Shown: positions 1 to 8,025, counted from the stretch's first letter. The stretch: 64,000 bases of DNA from Bradyrhizobium sp. LHD-71 (GCF_031157255.1 NZ_JAVIFX010000037.1:1-64000), one strand, 5' to 3'. Notes: generated by a model from the sequence alone, not told the origin. Made by a program: numbers and translations.

Positions 1-1
1 C

Positions 2-103
2 CTGATCTACTACAACAATCACAGGCCTCATCAGGCCCTCGCAGGACAAACCCCAAAGGCATTCGCCGCTACCAAGACCACCGCGATCCAATCACCGATT
101 TAG
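2..103 (+). mobile_element. 3' end of an IS3-like DDE transposase (5' truncated by window edge)
   Basis: Frame 2 reads open from the left edge to a TAG at 101-103. The 33 residues include the motif YNNHRPHQAL followed by QTPKAF, which is the classical C-terminal end of the integrase-type (rve) catalytic core of IS3-group transposases. Only the tail is in the window, so subgroup and activity cannot be judged. The element end must lie just past the stop codon. A TG...CA-type IS3 terminus would fit an end near 109, but this is inference. The element abuts a LysE-type gene on the opposite strand that lacks its 3' third, so insertion here probably truncated that gene. Confidence 0.75.
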
Positions 104-567
104 TGAACATCTATAGCAACGATCATCCAGGTCGGTACTTCGCTCGGCAGCATGGCGACGAAGATCGAGCCGAAGAAGACGACAACCTTGGGATTGGAGA
201 TCTGGATCAGAAATCCGCGCAACAGCGGATTCCGCGCCTGCTTGCTGCTCATGCTTTCGTTCATGTCGACGGGGTCGGCTGCATGCCGGAAGATCTGATA
301 GGCGATCCAGAGCAGGAATAGCGCGCCGGCGAGCTTCATGCTCATGAAGAGCCAGGGAAACTGGTGGAACAGAAAATTGAGGCCGAGCAGGGCAGCGATC
401 GACCAAACGGTCGTCCCGATCCCAAGGCCCAGCGCTACCTTGATGCCGTTGGCCCGCGATTGCGCAACTGCGGTGCGTGCCGTGACGAGGAAGCTCGGGC
501 CCGGGCTCATGGCTGCAAGAAGGTGAACAAAGCCGATCGTCGCCACTGTCAGCAGGTTTGCAGTCAT
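100..567 (-). pseudogene. LysE/RhtB-family amino-acid exporter, 3'-truncated by IS insertion
   Basis: The 155 residues start with a typical LysE/RhtB N-terminus: a hydrophobic helix, then the family motif AAMSPGPSFLVTARTA at about residues 18-33, then a second helix pair. ISNPKVVVFF at about 122-131 marks the start of the second half. Family members are about 205 residues with six membrane helices. This frame stops about 50 residues short, and its last codons (IDVH-stop) fall at the boundary with the IS3-like element. A GGAG lies 8 nt before the ATG, so the 5' end looks intact. Family proteins export amino acids such as lysine or homoserine lactone. A protein missing the last helices is unlikely to work. 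Confidence 0.8.
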
Positions 568-682
568 TGAGATCTCCGCTTATGCATGCTCGCGCACCGC
601 ACGTCGTTCTGCTGAACGGGGCGCCAGCATCGTCGACGGAACCGAAGAGTTCAAGCGCACCTAAAGTGGAGCGGAAGTCGGG

Positions 683-1132
683 ATGAAGAAACAAGGGCCG
701 AATGGGAACGTGTCTGCCGAGATCATACCGGATCACTTCTGGCGTATCGAATACGATCAAAGCCACGACCGGGACGCGCCCCTCCTGCCGAGCCTTGCCG
801 AAAGTCCAAATTGTCAGAATTTTGCTTACGCGCTGCTCAAGCATTTCGGGTGCGAGATATCACCGTTTCGCTCAAGCAACCTGTGGGAAGATTCGAAAGA
901 GACGTCCGTCGTCACGGGTGCGCTTCTTCCGTTGGATCTGCTGTTGTTCAATTGGACGTCGAGTCCCTGGGGCGCGCACGTCGCACTCCATCTTGGAGGT
1001 GAGGAGGCGATACATCTGAGCAAGAAGCAATCGACGGCAGTCGTTTGGCCGATAAGCAAATTCCAGACTTTACCGGAATATCGCGTCTTCATCGGCGCCA
1101 AACGACTGCGCTGTCTCGACGTCCTGCATTGA
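683..1132 (+). CDS. NlpC/P60-like cysteine hydrolase-fold protein
   Basis: The product has 149 residues and a good ribosome site (GGAGCGGAAG) just before the ATG. Its layout matches a compact NlpC/P60 papain-like fold: a cysteine in the helix start PNCQNFAYALL (Cys44), then a strand DLLLFN and the motif AHVALHLGGEEAIHL with candidate catalytic His99 or His103 and a third polar position at His111. Enzymes of this fold cut peptidoglycan stem peptides or related amides. No signal peptide or membrane helix is seen, so a cytoplasmic amidase or peptidase role is as likely as a wall enzyme. It stands alone between the broken exporter and a convergent gene. Fold fairly likely, substrate unknown. Confidence 0.6.
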   Translation: MKKQGPNGNVSAEIIPDHFWRIEYDQSHDRDAPLLPSLAESPNCQNFAYALLKHFGCEISPFRSSNLWEDSKETSVVTGALLPLDLLLFNWTSSPWGAHVALHLGGEEAIHLSKKQSTAVVWPISKFQTLPEYRVFIGAKRLRCLDVLH

Positions 1133-1194
1133 CATCGAGTTAAGGGCACGCCACCGAAGCTCGTGACGACCGCAGGCGATGGTGCGTCAGCCGA

Positions 1195-1470
1195 TCAGAC
1201 GGTGCGGCGTGCGCCTTCGCGGATCCGCTTCAGCCATGGAGCCGCGTGGAAGACGCTCATCAGCAGGTACATCGCCGTCATGCCGCTCAGCGGCGATGCA
1301 TGTGCGGTCGCGCAGAGCATTGCAGCGGGATCAGCGCCCAGCACCCCACTCAGCAACGCCATGATGGCGAAGGTCGGCGAGGCGGCCAGCGCGAGCCAAT
1401 CGGCCAGACCAGGCGCGGCGTGACCGCGCTTAATCTGGCGGCCGGATTCGCTGCAACAGATCTGACTCAT
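1195..1470 (-). CDS. Small membrane protein coupled to the DUF899 gene
   Basis: The product has 91 residues counted from the ATG at 1470, which overlaps the upstream DUF899 stop codon as ATGA. That overlap supports this start over the longer reading to 1533 and implies coupled translation. The protein has two hydrophobic stretches, around residues 24-45 (WLALAASPTFAIMALL) and 58-75 (SPLSGMTAMYLLMSVFH), and a basic tail. I recall similar small proteins near DUF899 genes in related bacteria but know no defined function. It may anchor or assist the thioredoxin-like partner. That is inference from the overlap alone. Confidence 0.65.
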   Translation of the reverse strand: MSQICCSESGRQIKRGHAAPGLADWLALAASPTFAIMALLSGVLGADPAAMLCATAHASPLSGMTAMYLLMSVFHAAPWLKRIREGARRTV

Positions 1471-2261
1471 GGCTTTGTGTTGTCGCTCTGATTCCGGAAC
1501 GCGGCCTCGCCGGCGTCGGACACCTCGACCCACGTCTTGTCAGGTGGCGCATCCGCGACGTAGCTGTCGTGCCAATTCCACCACTTGTAGGTCGGCGTTT
1601 GAGGATAGCCCGCGGGCGAGTCCTCCCAGACCTCCTGGCGACCGAGAGGGGTGATGTCGAGGTAGTTCCAGGTGCCACCCATCTGCTCGTCGCCGCGATT
1701 GTTGATGAAATAGGTGCGGAATACGCGGTCGCCGTCGCGGTAAAACACGTTGGTGCCGTGCCACTCGTCGACGCCGAAGTCGGCATCGAAGCTGTCCGTG
1801 ATCGTGAACCACGGCATCTGCCATCCCATCCGTGCCTTCAGTCGCGCGATGTCCGCCTGAGGCGCGCGCGAAGCGAAGACGAGGGTGGTGTCGCGGGCGT
1901 TCAGGTGAGCGACGTGAGCAACCTGATCGGCGACCATGGAGCAGCCTCGGCAGGCGTAATCGGGCCAGCCGAACACGTCGGGCTCGAAGAAGGCGCGGTA
2001 GATGATCAGCTGGCGTCGGCCTTCGAATAGGTCAAGCAAGCTGACCTTGCCCGCCGGCCCCTCGAAAGCGTACGCCTTCTCCACGGCCATCCACGGCATA
2101 CGGCGGCGCTCCGCCGCGAGCGCGTCACGCGCGCGCGTCTGCGCTTTCTCCTTCACGAGCAGTTGCTTGCGGGCTGTTTCCCACGCCTCCGGCGATACGG
2201 CCACAGGTGTGTGCATGGCAGGGCGTCCGTCTTTCTGTCCGTTCTCGGCTGATGTCGTCAT
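1467..2261 (-). CDS. DUF899-family thioredoxin-like protein
   Basis: The product has 264 residues, the usual length for this family. It opens with the family's typical start (HTPVAVSPEAWETARKQLL), then a loading-region motif of the EKAYAFEGP type, LLDLFEGRRQLIIY, and a CRGCS motif near residue 104 in the position of a thioredoxin active site. The C-terminus carries the family's WNYLDITPLGRQE and aromatic-rich end (TYKWWNWHDSY). DUF899 proteins are predicted thioredoxin-fold proteins with unproven chemistry, perhaps a disulfide or peroxide reductase. The stop overlaps the start of the small membrane protein downstream. Family sure, reaction unknown. Confidence 0.85.
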   Translation of the reverse strand: MTTSAENGQKDGRPAMHTPVAVSPEAWETARKQLLVKEKAQTRARDALAAERRRMPWMAVEKAYAFEGPAGKVSLLDLFEGRRQLIIYRAFFEPDVFGWPDYACRGCSMVADQVAHVAHLNARDTTLVFASRAPQADIARLKARMGWQMPWFTITDSFDADFGVDEWHGTNVFYRDGDRVFRTYFINNRGDEQMGGTWNYLDITPLGRQEVWEDSPAGYPQTPTYKWWNWHDSYVADAPPDKTWVEVSDAGEAAFRNQSDNTKP

Positions 2262-2466
2262 GAGCTTTGAAACCTCCTGATTTCAGCGAGTTCCCGCGCT
2301 CGAAGCGCCACACGCCCGCTGCTCATCGCTCGTTGCTGGGCAGGAGACAGTCTCGCACCGCAGATCCGGCGGTGGGAGTAACAAGTGTGGCGGCATTTCG
2401 TGCCGGGATCTGCCGGAACGTCGCTCGCCGGAGACGGTTCGTTAAACGTGTCAAGGAGCAGGCGCC

Positions 2467-2907
2467 ATGAATGCAACAGACGCGCGCGCTCGGCAGGGCC
2501 ATCGCCTTCTGCAGGTCGGCGTTGCGCTCTTCCTCTTCACGTCATTTTGGGGCTTTGCGATTCCGGTCGTCGCTGCGCCGCGCCTGGGGCTGTCCGTTCA
2601 CACGCTGAGCGCCCTGCAGGGCGTGATGTTGATCGCGCTCGGCCTCATCTGGCCGCGGCTGCAGCTCAGCGCCTTGATGGTGCGAAGCGCGTTCTGGCTT
2701 CTCATCTACGCCACGCTCGCGATCCTCGCCGCCTTCGTGCTTGGCGCGGTGTGGAGTGCAGGCGCCGAGACCATGCCGCTGGCTGCTGGCACCGCGCACG
2801 GTTCCTCGTTTCAAGAGAGCGCGATCCGGTTGATCGCCTACTCTTCCGCGCCGACAGGCATCATTGCCTTCGCACTGATCTTCTGGGGTTTGCGCGTCGC
2901 GCCCTGA
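2467..2907 (+). CDS. Four-helix membrane protein, possibly hydroxylaminobenzene-mutase-like
   Basis: The 146-residue protein is almost entirely four membrane segments (about residues 15-37, 45-62, 70-92 and 118-140) with the sequence HTLSALQGVMLIALGLIWPRL between helices one and two. AAGTAHGSSFQE precedes the last helix. Length, the four-helix layout and the HxxxLQGxML-type motif resemble the HabA/HabB hydroxylaminobenzene mutase family of small membrane proteins, which rearrange hydroxylaminobenzene to aminophenol. I am not certain of that match. AAGGAG sits 9 nt before the ATG. It diverges from the DUF899 gene across a 205-nt gap. Confidence 0.5.
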   Translation: MNATDARARQGHRLLQVGVALFLFTSFWGFAIPVVAAPRLGLSVHTLSALQGVMLIALGLIWPRLQLSALMVRSAFWLLIYATLAILAAFVLGAVWSAGAETMPLAAGTAHGSSFQESAIRLIAYSSAPTGIIAFALIFWGLRVAP

Positions 2908-3285
2908 GATAGCGAAGCCGCTGGCGAGTCATCTCGGAAAAAATTAGGCGAATCACGGGCGAGACGTTCGTCGGGATGGTCACGGTCCGCGGATTTTCCT
3001 GCGACGTGGCTCACGACGCGACGGGGAAGCGACGAAAAATGAATCGGGATAGAGCGGTTGCTGTGCGACGCGCATTGCCATTTCCTGAGGGTGCTTTGAA
3101 TTGCCATCAGGTTTCGGCGAATGGGCTATTTCTTCCGGCCCATTGGAATCGACTCTGGCTCGGGTCGCACGCCGCTGCCGCAGGTCGGTTCGGGAACAAA
3201 AACCAACCTTTTTTGCCTCGCATCTGAAAATATGGCGCGCTCGCGCGTCACCCGCAGGGCGGGGCAGCCGGAAAGGACCCAAACC
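2908..3285. other. Intergenic stretch, no gene seen
   Basis: This 378-nt region lies between two plus-strand genes. The open frames in it are short, overlap each other and lack recognisable domains. The frame of the downstream GNAT gene stays open back to 3121, but the residues before 3286 look unlike any acetyltransferase N-terminus. I see no clear repeat or terminator. Confidence 0.5.
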
Positions 3286-3762
3286 ATGTCGTCTGTAGAG
3301 GTCGTAATTCGTGAATCCGTCGCTGCTGATCGCCAGTCGCTGATGGCACTCATGATCGAACTTCAGGATTTCGAGCGCCAGTTCGCCGACCGGGCCCTTC
3401 CAGATCGCGCGTTTGCGGCGTGGTACATCGATCGCCTGTCGCGAGTCGTCGAGGAGAATGAAGGATCAATCCTTGTCGCCACGAAGGATGGTATACCCTG
3501 CGGCTTCGTCGCGGGCTTTCCCGAAGAGGAGCCCGAGCTTCGCGACTGGTATTTCTATGTCGCCGAACTCGTCGTTTCCGAGAGCGATCGCAGCCGCGGT
3601 ATCGGAAGGCGCCTCCTTTTGGCCATGGAGGACGCGGCGCGCGCTCGGGGACTGAAGCGCATGGGAATTGGTGTGTTGGCCGGCAGCGACCGGGTGCATC
3701 GTCTCTACATGACGCTCGGCTATCGCGACTACGCAATCAGTCTGCGGAAAGAACTGCCGTGA
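3286..3762 (+). CDS. GNAT-family N-acetyltransferase
   Basis: The product has 158 residues from the ATG at 3286, which follows GGAAAGGA by 9 nt. The upstream extension to 3121 has no family features. A GNAT core is visible: VVIRESVAADRQSL at the start, a central strand GIPCGFVAGF, then AELVVSESDRSRGIGRRLL near residues 88-106, which holds the acetyl-CoA-binding RxxGxG/A signature (RSRGIG), and a C-terminal HRLYMTLGYRDY motif. The family transfers acetyl from acetyl-CoA to an amine. The substrate cannot be told. It is a single gene with no operon partner. Confidence 0.85.
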   Translation: MSSVEVVIRESVAADRQSLMALMIELQDFERQFADRALPDRAFAAWYIDRLSRVVEENEGSILVATKDGIPCGFVAGFPEEEPELRDWYFYVAELVVSESDRSRGIGRRLLLAMEDAARARGLKRMGIGVLAGSDRVHRLYMTLGYRDYAISLRKELP

Positions 3763-3969
3763 ACGGTGGCCCCAATTGCGCAGAGAAGCATTAAACGCAA
3801 GTTCTGCCAAGCTCTCGCAGCCCAAGCCTCTCTCGGCTGTTTCCGGAGGTCACAGAAGGGCCATAAGCTGCCATTGAAGACGAAGGCACATGTTTTACTC
3901 GATCCTGACGGGCTTTCTTCCCGATATCCTAAAGTCCATCTTGGTTGAAAAGACACGAGAGGCAGCGAA

Positions 3970-5229
3970 ATGCTACCGACACCAATCACTTATTGCTTCT
4001 ACCGTTGTCGCGGGCTCTGCCTTCACACTTGGATCGTCGCGACTTTTGCAATCATGATGGCCTCCGCTCCACTGCAGGCTTCAATAGCACCAAAAACGTC
4101 AGCGTGCGGATACCTCGCTGGTCTAATTGATAAGGCACCGCCATCAGGGCCGTTGTTCCTGCCCAGCTATCCGACCGTCGAATCGGGGCCCCTGCATGGC
4201 GCCGCCTACCTCTATGACAATGCGGTCGCCGCCATCGCATTGGTCGGTTGCGGTGAGCAAGACAAAGCGTATCGGATTGGCTCGGCGATTCTCTGGGCCA
4301 TCGACAACGACCGCACCTGGCATGATGGACGGCTCAGGAACGCTTACGCCGCGGGTGTGGTGGCGAATGGCCCCATCAAACTTCCAGGGTGGTGGGACAA
4401 TACTCAGAACAAATGGTTAGAGGATCGATATCAGGTGGGCAGCGATGTTGGTAACATCGCATGGGCCATGTTGGCGTTGCTGTCGATTGATGATGTGAAC
4501 ACCGGCTCTCGGTTCCGCGATGGTGCAGCACGGCTTGGCGCCTGGGTCGCGCAATGGGCCGATACGCGCGGTACTGGCGGTTTCACGGGTGGTACGTTTG
4601 GGCACGAACCGACGCCGGAAGTGCGGACGTGGAAATCGACTGAACATAATACTGACCTCGCCGCCGCGTTTGGCCTTCTTGCGATCCGTACAGGCGATTC
4701 GCGCTGGCGCGACAAGGCAACGGTTGCTGAGTACTTCGTGAATACGATGTGGAATCCGGGATGCGCCTGTTTCGCCGCAGGTACTGCTGAAGACGGCGTC
4801 ACGCACAATCCGATTTTGGCTCTGGATGCTCAGATCTGGCCTTTAACAGCGATTCACGGCGCCGCCGGGAAATTTGCATCGGCAATGACGACCGCCGAAC
4901 AGCGAATGAGCGTCGGTGGGGGCTTTTCTTACGGTGAAGACCGGGACGGTGTGTGGACCGAAGGGACGGGCCAAGTGGCTCTCTTGATGAAATTGCTCGG
5001 CAGGACTGAGAGGGCAGAGTCGTTGATCGCCGTCATCGAATCCCAGAGGTCGCCCGATGGTGGGTTCTATGCCACGACTGTCGGCGAGTTACCGACTGGG
5101 TTCCTGTTGGACACCGACCCGACCAAGCCGCGACTCTATTTCCGATTGTCGCATCTTGGCGCAGCTTCGTGGGTTGCCCTCGCTGAACGTGGGTTCAATC
5201 CCTTTACGATGACAAAAGGACTTCCGTAG
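3970..5229 (+). CDS. Secreted (alpha/alpha)6-barrel, six-hairpin-glycosidase-like protein
   Basis: The product has 419 residues and a GAGG 7 nt upstream of the ATG. Residues 1 to about 38 form a long signal peptide ending near PLQAS, so export to the periplasm or beyond is likely. The rest shows repeating helix pairs with aromatic and acidic residues at the hairpin turns (LYDNAVAAIALV, VGNIAWAMLALL, HNTDLAAAFGLLAI, DAQIWPLTAIHG, EGTGQVALLMKLL, LSHLGAASWVALA). This is the pattern of (alpha/alpha)6 toroids found in glycosidases and lyases acting on polysaccharides. Catalytic residues cannot be assigned. Codon use has more A/T at third positions than the neighbours, and an IS5-type relic follows directly, so acquisition by transfer is plausible. 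Confidence 0.55.
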   Translation: MLPTPITYCFYRCRGLCLHTWIVATFAIMMASAPLQASIAPKTSACGYLAGLIDKAPPSGPLFLPSYPTVESGPLHGAAYLYDNAVAAIALVGCGEQDKAYRIGSAILWAIDNDRTWHDGRLRNAYAAGVVANGPIKLPGWWDNTQNKWLEDRYQVGSDVGNIAWAMLALLSIDDVNTGSRFRDGAARLGAWVAQWADTRGTGGFTGGTFGHEPTPEVRTWKSTEHNTDLAAAFGLLAIRTGDSRWRDKATVAEYFVNTMWNPGCACFAAGTAEDGVTHNPILALDAQIWPLTAIHGAAGKFASAMTTAEQRMSVGGGFSYGEDRDGVWTEGTGQVALLMKLLGRTERAESLIAVIESQRSPDGGFYATTVGELPTGFLLDTDPTKPRLYFRLSHLGAASWVALAERGFNPFTMTKGLP

Positions 5230-5257
5230 TTGAGCCGCAGTGCTTCTCGTCTCGGCC

Positions 5258-5344
5258 GTTTCGGTCTACCGGGACCGCAACCGGATCGAGCGCTTCTTCA
5301 ACAGGATCAAGCAATGCCGTCGCGTTGCAACGCGCTACGACAAG
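5258..5344 (+). pseudogene. IS5-family transposase relic, upstream fragment
   Basis: Twenty-nine codons read VYRDRNRIERFFNRIKQ followed by CRRVATRYDK, the well-conserved region near the end of IS5-family (IS427-like) DDE transposases, which holds the catalytic glutamate (RxxIExFF). No start or N-terminal portion remains upstream, since the sequence runs straight out of the preceding gene. The fragment stops at the edge of a double-hairpin repeat, and the rest of the transposase end resumes at 5511. Confidence 0.8.
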
Positions 5345-5346
5345 CC

Positions 5347-5511
5347 AGTGTCGTGGATCAGAAATTCGCACCATCGTTGCCGCGAGTCCATCGTGCGAAT
5401 TTCTGATCCATAAACGACACTAGAATCATCAACTGCTAGTGTCCTGATCGAATCCGAAGTTCGCTCTGAGCTCGCTGCAAAGTACGGCGAACTTCGGATT
5501 CGGGACACTAG
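5347..5511. repeat. Composite double-hairpin element, inserted in the IS5 relic
   Basis: Two hairpins are joined by a short spacer. Hairpin one has arms 5347-5371 and 5393-5421. The outer 8-bp stem starts AGTGTCGT, the 3' arm has a 4-nt bulge (ATAA as read on the plus strand), and the inner 17-bp stem starts GGATCAG, with a 21-nt loop. Hairpin two has arms 5436-5463 and 5488-5511. The outer stem is CTAGTGTCC, the 5' arm has a 4-nt bulge (TGAT), and the inner 15-bp stem is CGAATCCGAAGTTCG. Deleting 5346-5508 joins the transposase frame as Lys-Leu-Ala-Ala-Asn, so the pair very probably entered as one unit. A related pair lies at 20646-20779. Confidence 0.85.
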
Positions 5512-5578
5512 CTGCCAATCACCTTGCCCTCGTACAGCTTGCGTCCATCAGACTGTGGCTCCGCTCTTATGAGTCCAC
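5511..5578 (+). pseudogene. IS5-family transposase relic, downstream fragment
   Basis: The frame from 5511 reads AANHLALVQLASIRLWLRSYES, which is the expected continuation of the RYDK block found at 5258-5344 in IS5-family transposases. The two pieces are out of frame with each other because of the intervening hairpin insertion. The fragment's end overlaps the last codons of the minus-strand GST gene, so the GST stop codon region may come from the IS. Confidence 0.75.
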
Positions 5579-6217
5579 GCCCTCAGGCAGCTGTGGTCTC
5601 GTCGTCAGATACGATTTCCTCGAAGCGAGCAATGACCACCAGTCGTCAAGCTTCCGTCTTTCCTTGAGGAGCGATGCTCCTTCGTCAGCCATCGTGAAAT
5701 AACCGATCATCGGCGCAAGGTGGATATCCGCCAGCGACAATTCGGGACCACAAAGATACGGCCCGCCGATGGCAAGTCTCTCCAGGGCGTCAAGACCGAC
5801 GACCGCTGCAGTCAGCCCCTTGTCTATTTCGGTCGCGTCGGACGGCCATCCCAGGCGCGATCGGAAAACCCGATGAGCAAATACTTGGCGCACCAACGGC
5901 CAATAGAGGTAGCTGTCAATGATCGAAAGAACCTGGTTCATCCTTGCGCGGGGTCGCGGCTCCGCGGGCTGAAGCGTGTGACCGGCGAAAGCCTCGTCGA
6001 GGTAGCGCGTGATTGCGCCGGTCTCGTAGATTTGAAAGCCGTCGTGGATAAGCGCCGGGACGCGCTTGAACGGATGAAGTGCGAGGTAGCTTTCGGGCAC
6101 GTCGTCGGCGAAGGGGTCGATCTCGATCCAGCGATAAGCCACGCCCTTCTCTTCGAGTGCGAAACGCGCGATCCAGCTATATACGCTGTATCGGTAGCCG
6201 TGGAGTTCAACCGTCAT
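5567..6217 (-). CDS. Glutathione S-transferase family protein
   Basis: The product has 216 residues from the ATG at 6217, preceded by GGAGGA at good distance. The longer frame to 6313 adds a basic stretch without family features. Residues 1-78 form the thioredoxin-fold half: HGYRYSVYSWIARFALEEKG, then FKRVPALIHDGFQIYETGAITRYLDE with the cis-Pro (VPAL) and the glutathione-contacting E-T/S pair. The remainder is the all-helical C-terminal domain with GPELSLADIHLAPMI, the conserved N-capping box. The family conjugates or reduces substrates with glutathione. The substrate is unknown. Its 3' end touches the IS5 relic. Confidence 0.85.
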   Translation of the reverse strand: MTVELHGYRYSVYSWIARFALEEKGVAYRWIEIDPFADDVPESYLALHPFKRVPALIHDGFQIYETGAITRYLDEAFAGHTLQPAEPRPRARMNQVLSIIDSYLYWPLVRQVFAHRVFRSRLGWPSDATEIDKGLTAAVVGLDALERLAIGGPYLCGPELSLADIHLAPMIGYFTMADEGASLLKERRKLDDWWSLLASRKSYLTTRPQLPEGVDS

Positions 6218-6309
6218 TGTGACGTCCTCCTCCGAAGTGTGCTCGTCAAGATCGCGCCGGTACGAACGAGCGGGCAGCGTAGCACGACTCGGCCTCGATC
6301 CGCCGGCGC

Positions 6310-6744
6310 TCAAACGTCCGGAACACGCTTCGCGCTCTTCCGGCGCAAGCGCTCCACGAACTTGCTTCCGTCGACGATGGTGCGCTCATGAAATCCGCGG
6401 CCGATCACCTCGATGGCGTCGCGACACTCGACGCGGAAGCGGAGGTGCCGTCTCTCGATGGCAACGAGCTCGACCTCGGCCGTGACTTCCACTCCGACGG
6501 GCGTGGCGCCGATATGACTCATGTCCACATGCGTGCCAACGGTACGCAGATGCGGCGCAAGATGCGGTCGCAGAGCCTCGATGCAGGTCCATTCCACAAA
6601 AGCGACCATGAAAGCGGTCGCAAAGACGGGAGGCATGTCGGTAAACCCGGTGAATGCGGTCGATACAGCCGGCACGGTCAGCATCTCCGTGACCGTGATC
6701 TGCTGTCGATGCCGCAAGCCGGGCTGCAGATCGGTTGGTGTCAT
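6310..6744 (-). CDS. Hotdog-fold thioesterase, FlK-like
   Basis: The product has 144 residues from the ATG at 6744. The longer frame to 6852 adds low-complexity residues. The body has a single hotdog domain: a start of the type LQPGLRHRQQITVT, the segment PPVFATAFMVAFVEWTCIEAL that forms the central helix with the acidic residue used in thioester hydrolysis, VGTHVDMSHIGATPVG, and HLRFRVECRDA. This arrangement matches the fluoroacetyl-CoA thioesterase (FlK)-type branch, in which most bacterial members hydrolyse unidentified acyl-CoAs. It sits just upstream of the GST gene on the same strand, 92 nt away. Family likely, substrate unknown. Confidence 0.75.
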   Translation of the reverse strand: MTPTDLQPGLRHRQQITVTEMLTVPAVSTAFTGFTDMPPVFATAFMVAFVEWTCIEALRPHLAPHLRTVGTHVDMSHIGATPVGVEVTAEVELVAIERRHLRFRVECRDAIEVIGRGFHERTIVDGSKFVERLRRKSAKRVPDV

Positions 6745-6982
6745 GTCGGTCGTCCAGTTTCTAGGAGGCCCGTTGTCCTTCTGATCACCGCGGGCCGCCG
6801 GTGGGGTCGGCGCCGTGCCTTGCCCGCGCCAGAATCGCGAGCAAAGGCCCATCCATTGTCAGGACATTGTGGCGCCTTCAAGCGTCGCTACAGCGAGGCA
6901 ACTCGTATGTTAAGCAAGCTCGTCGAAGGGCGACAACGCAATTCGGCCTTCGACGCGAGCGAAGGCATGAAGAGTATCGGGC

Positions 6983-7954
6983 ATGATGAAGAGAATGGCT
7001 TCCACGACTGCCGCAAGCGACAGGCCCGTCGAAGACCGGACGGTCTCGAAAGTCGCCGTCATCGGTCTGGGGGCGATCGGCGGTGTGATCGCCGGCTCGC
7101 TGGCAGCCGCCGCGCGGCATGACGTCGTCGTTTGCGTGAGGAACGGAATCGATCGACTTGTCGTCGAGCGTCCCGACGATGTCGTCGACGTTCCGCTCCG
7201 GGCCTTGACCGATCCCGCCGATGCGGCGCCGGTCGACTGGGTGCTTCTCTGCACCAAGGCTCAACAGACAGTGTCTGCTGCGCCCTGGCTTGTCCGGCTC
7301 TGCGGACCGCAAACGCGAGTCGCGGTGCTGCAGAATGGGATCCGTCACACCGATCGTCTGAAGCCTCTGGTTGGGGCCGCAACCGTCGTGCCAGCCATCG
7401 TCTACTATAACGGCGAGCGACTAGGCGTCGATCGGGTGCGATTTCGCCGCGCAGGCGAGTATGACCTTGCCGTACGGGATGATATCGACGGACGGGCATT
7501 CGTCGAATTGCTCGGCAGCGCGCCGATGCGTATCCTGCAGAGCGATGATTTCGATACGCTTGCCTGGCGAAAGCTGTTGATCAACGCCGTGGCCAATCCG
7601 ATCACCGCGCTGACGCTGCAGCGTCAGGCTGTGTTCCGTCGGGACGATATCAAGGCGCTCTGCCTCGCGATTCTCGAAGAAGCGGCAGCGGTCGGACGGG
7701 CCGACGGCGCCCGGCTTGCTCCTGACGAGCCCGAGCAAGTCCTTGCAACCCTGCTCACCTATCCGCCTGAAGCGGGTACGTCGATGTATTTCGACCGGCT
7801 GGGAGGGCGTCCATTCGAGGTCGAAGCGCTCACGGGTGCGGTCGTTGCTGCCGGCGCGCGTCATCGCCTTCCGACCCCGCTCAATGGAATGCTGTTGACG
7901 CTTCTCCGGGCGATCAGTGATGCGGCGAGCGAGCGTTCGAAAGGCGATGGATGA
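6983..7954 (+). CDS. Ketopantoate reductase family (PanE/ApbA) dehydrogenase
   Basis: The product has 323 residues, slightly longer than the usual 300. The N-terminal Rossmann motif KVAVIGLGAIGGVIAG (about residues 23-38) binds NADPH. LLCTKAQQT follows the second strand, and VLQNG at about 114-118 is the family's ALQNG motif. The C-terminal helical domain carries the family lysine and asparagine in WRKLLINAVANPITAL, and TSMYFDRLGGRPFEVEALTG matches the TSM...D...G...E substrate end. The enzyme would reduce 2-dehydropantoate or a related 2-keto acid. Several such paralogs occur per genome, so a role in pantothenate synthesis is not certain. ATGs at 6983, 6986 and 6995 are all possible starts. 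Confidence 0.8.
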   Translation: MMKRMASTTAASDRPVEDRTVSKVAVIGLGAIGGVIAGSLAAAARHDVVVCVRNGIDRLVVERPDDVVDVPLRALTDPADAAPVDWVLLCTKAQQTVSAAPWLVRLCGPQTRVAVLQNGIRHTDRLKPLVGAATVVPAIVYYNGERLGVDRVRFRRAGEYDLAVRDDIDGRAFVELLGSAPMRILQSDDFDTLAWRKLLINAVANPITALTLQRQAVFRRDDIKALCLAILEEAAAVGRADGARLAPDEPEQVLATLLTYPPEAGTSMYFDRLGGRPFEVEALTGAVVAAGARHRLPTPLNGMLLTLLRAISDAASERSKGDG

Positions 7955-8025
7955 CCGTTGCCGGCATGGAGATCGAGATGGTGCTCTGCACCTGACGATA
8001 CGAAGCAACGACCCGGAAACGCCGA

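Noticed and set aside
5347-5511. CRISPR array or integron attC site as an explanation of the hairpins
   Set aside because: There are no repeated units with spacers, no cas or integrase gene, and no GTTRRRY core site at the ends.
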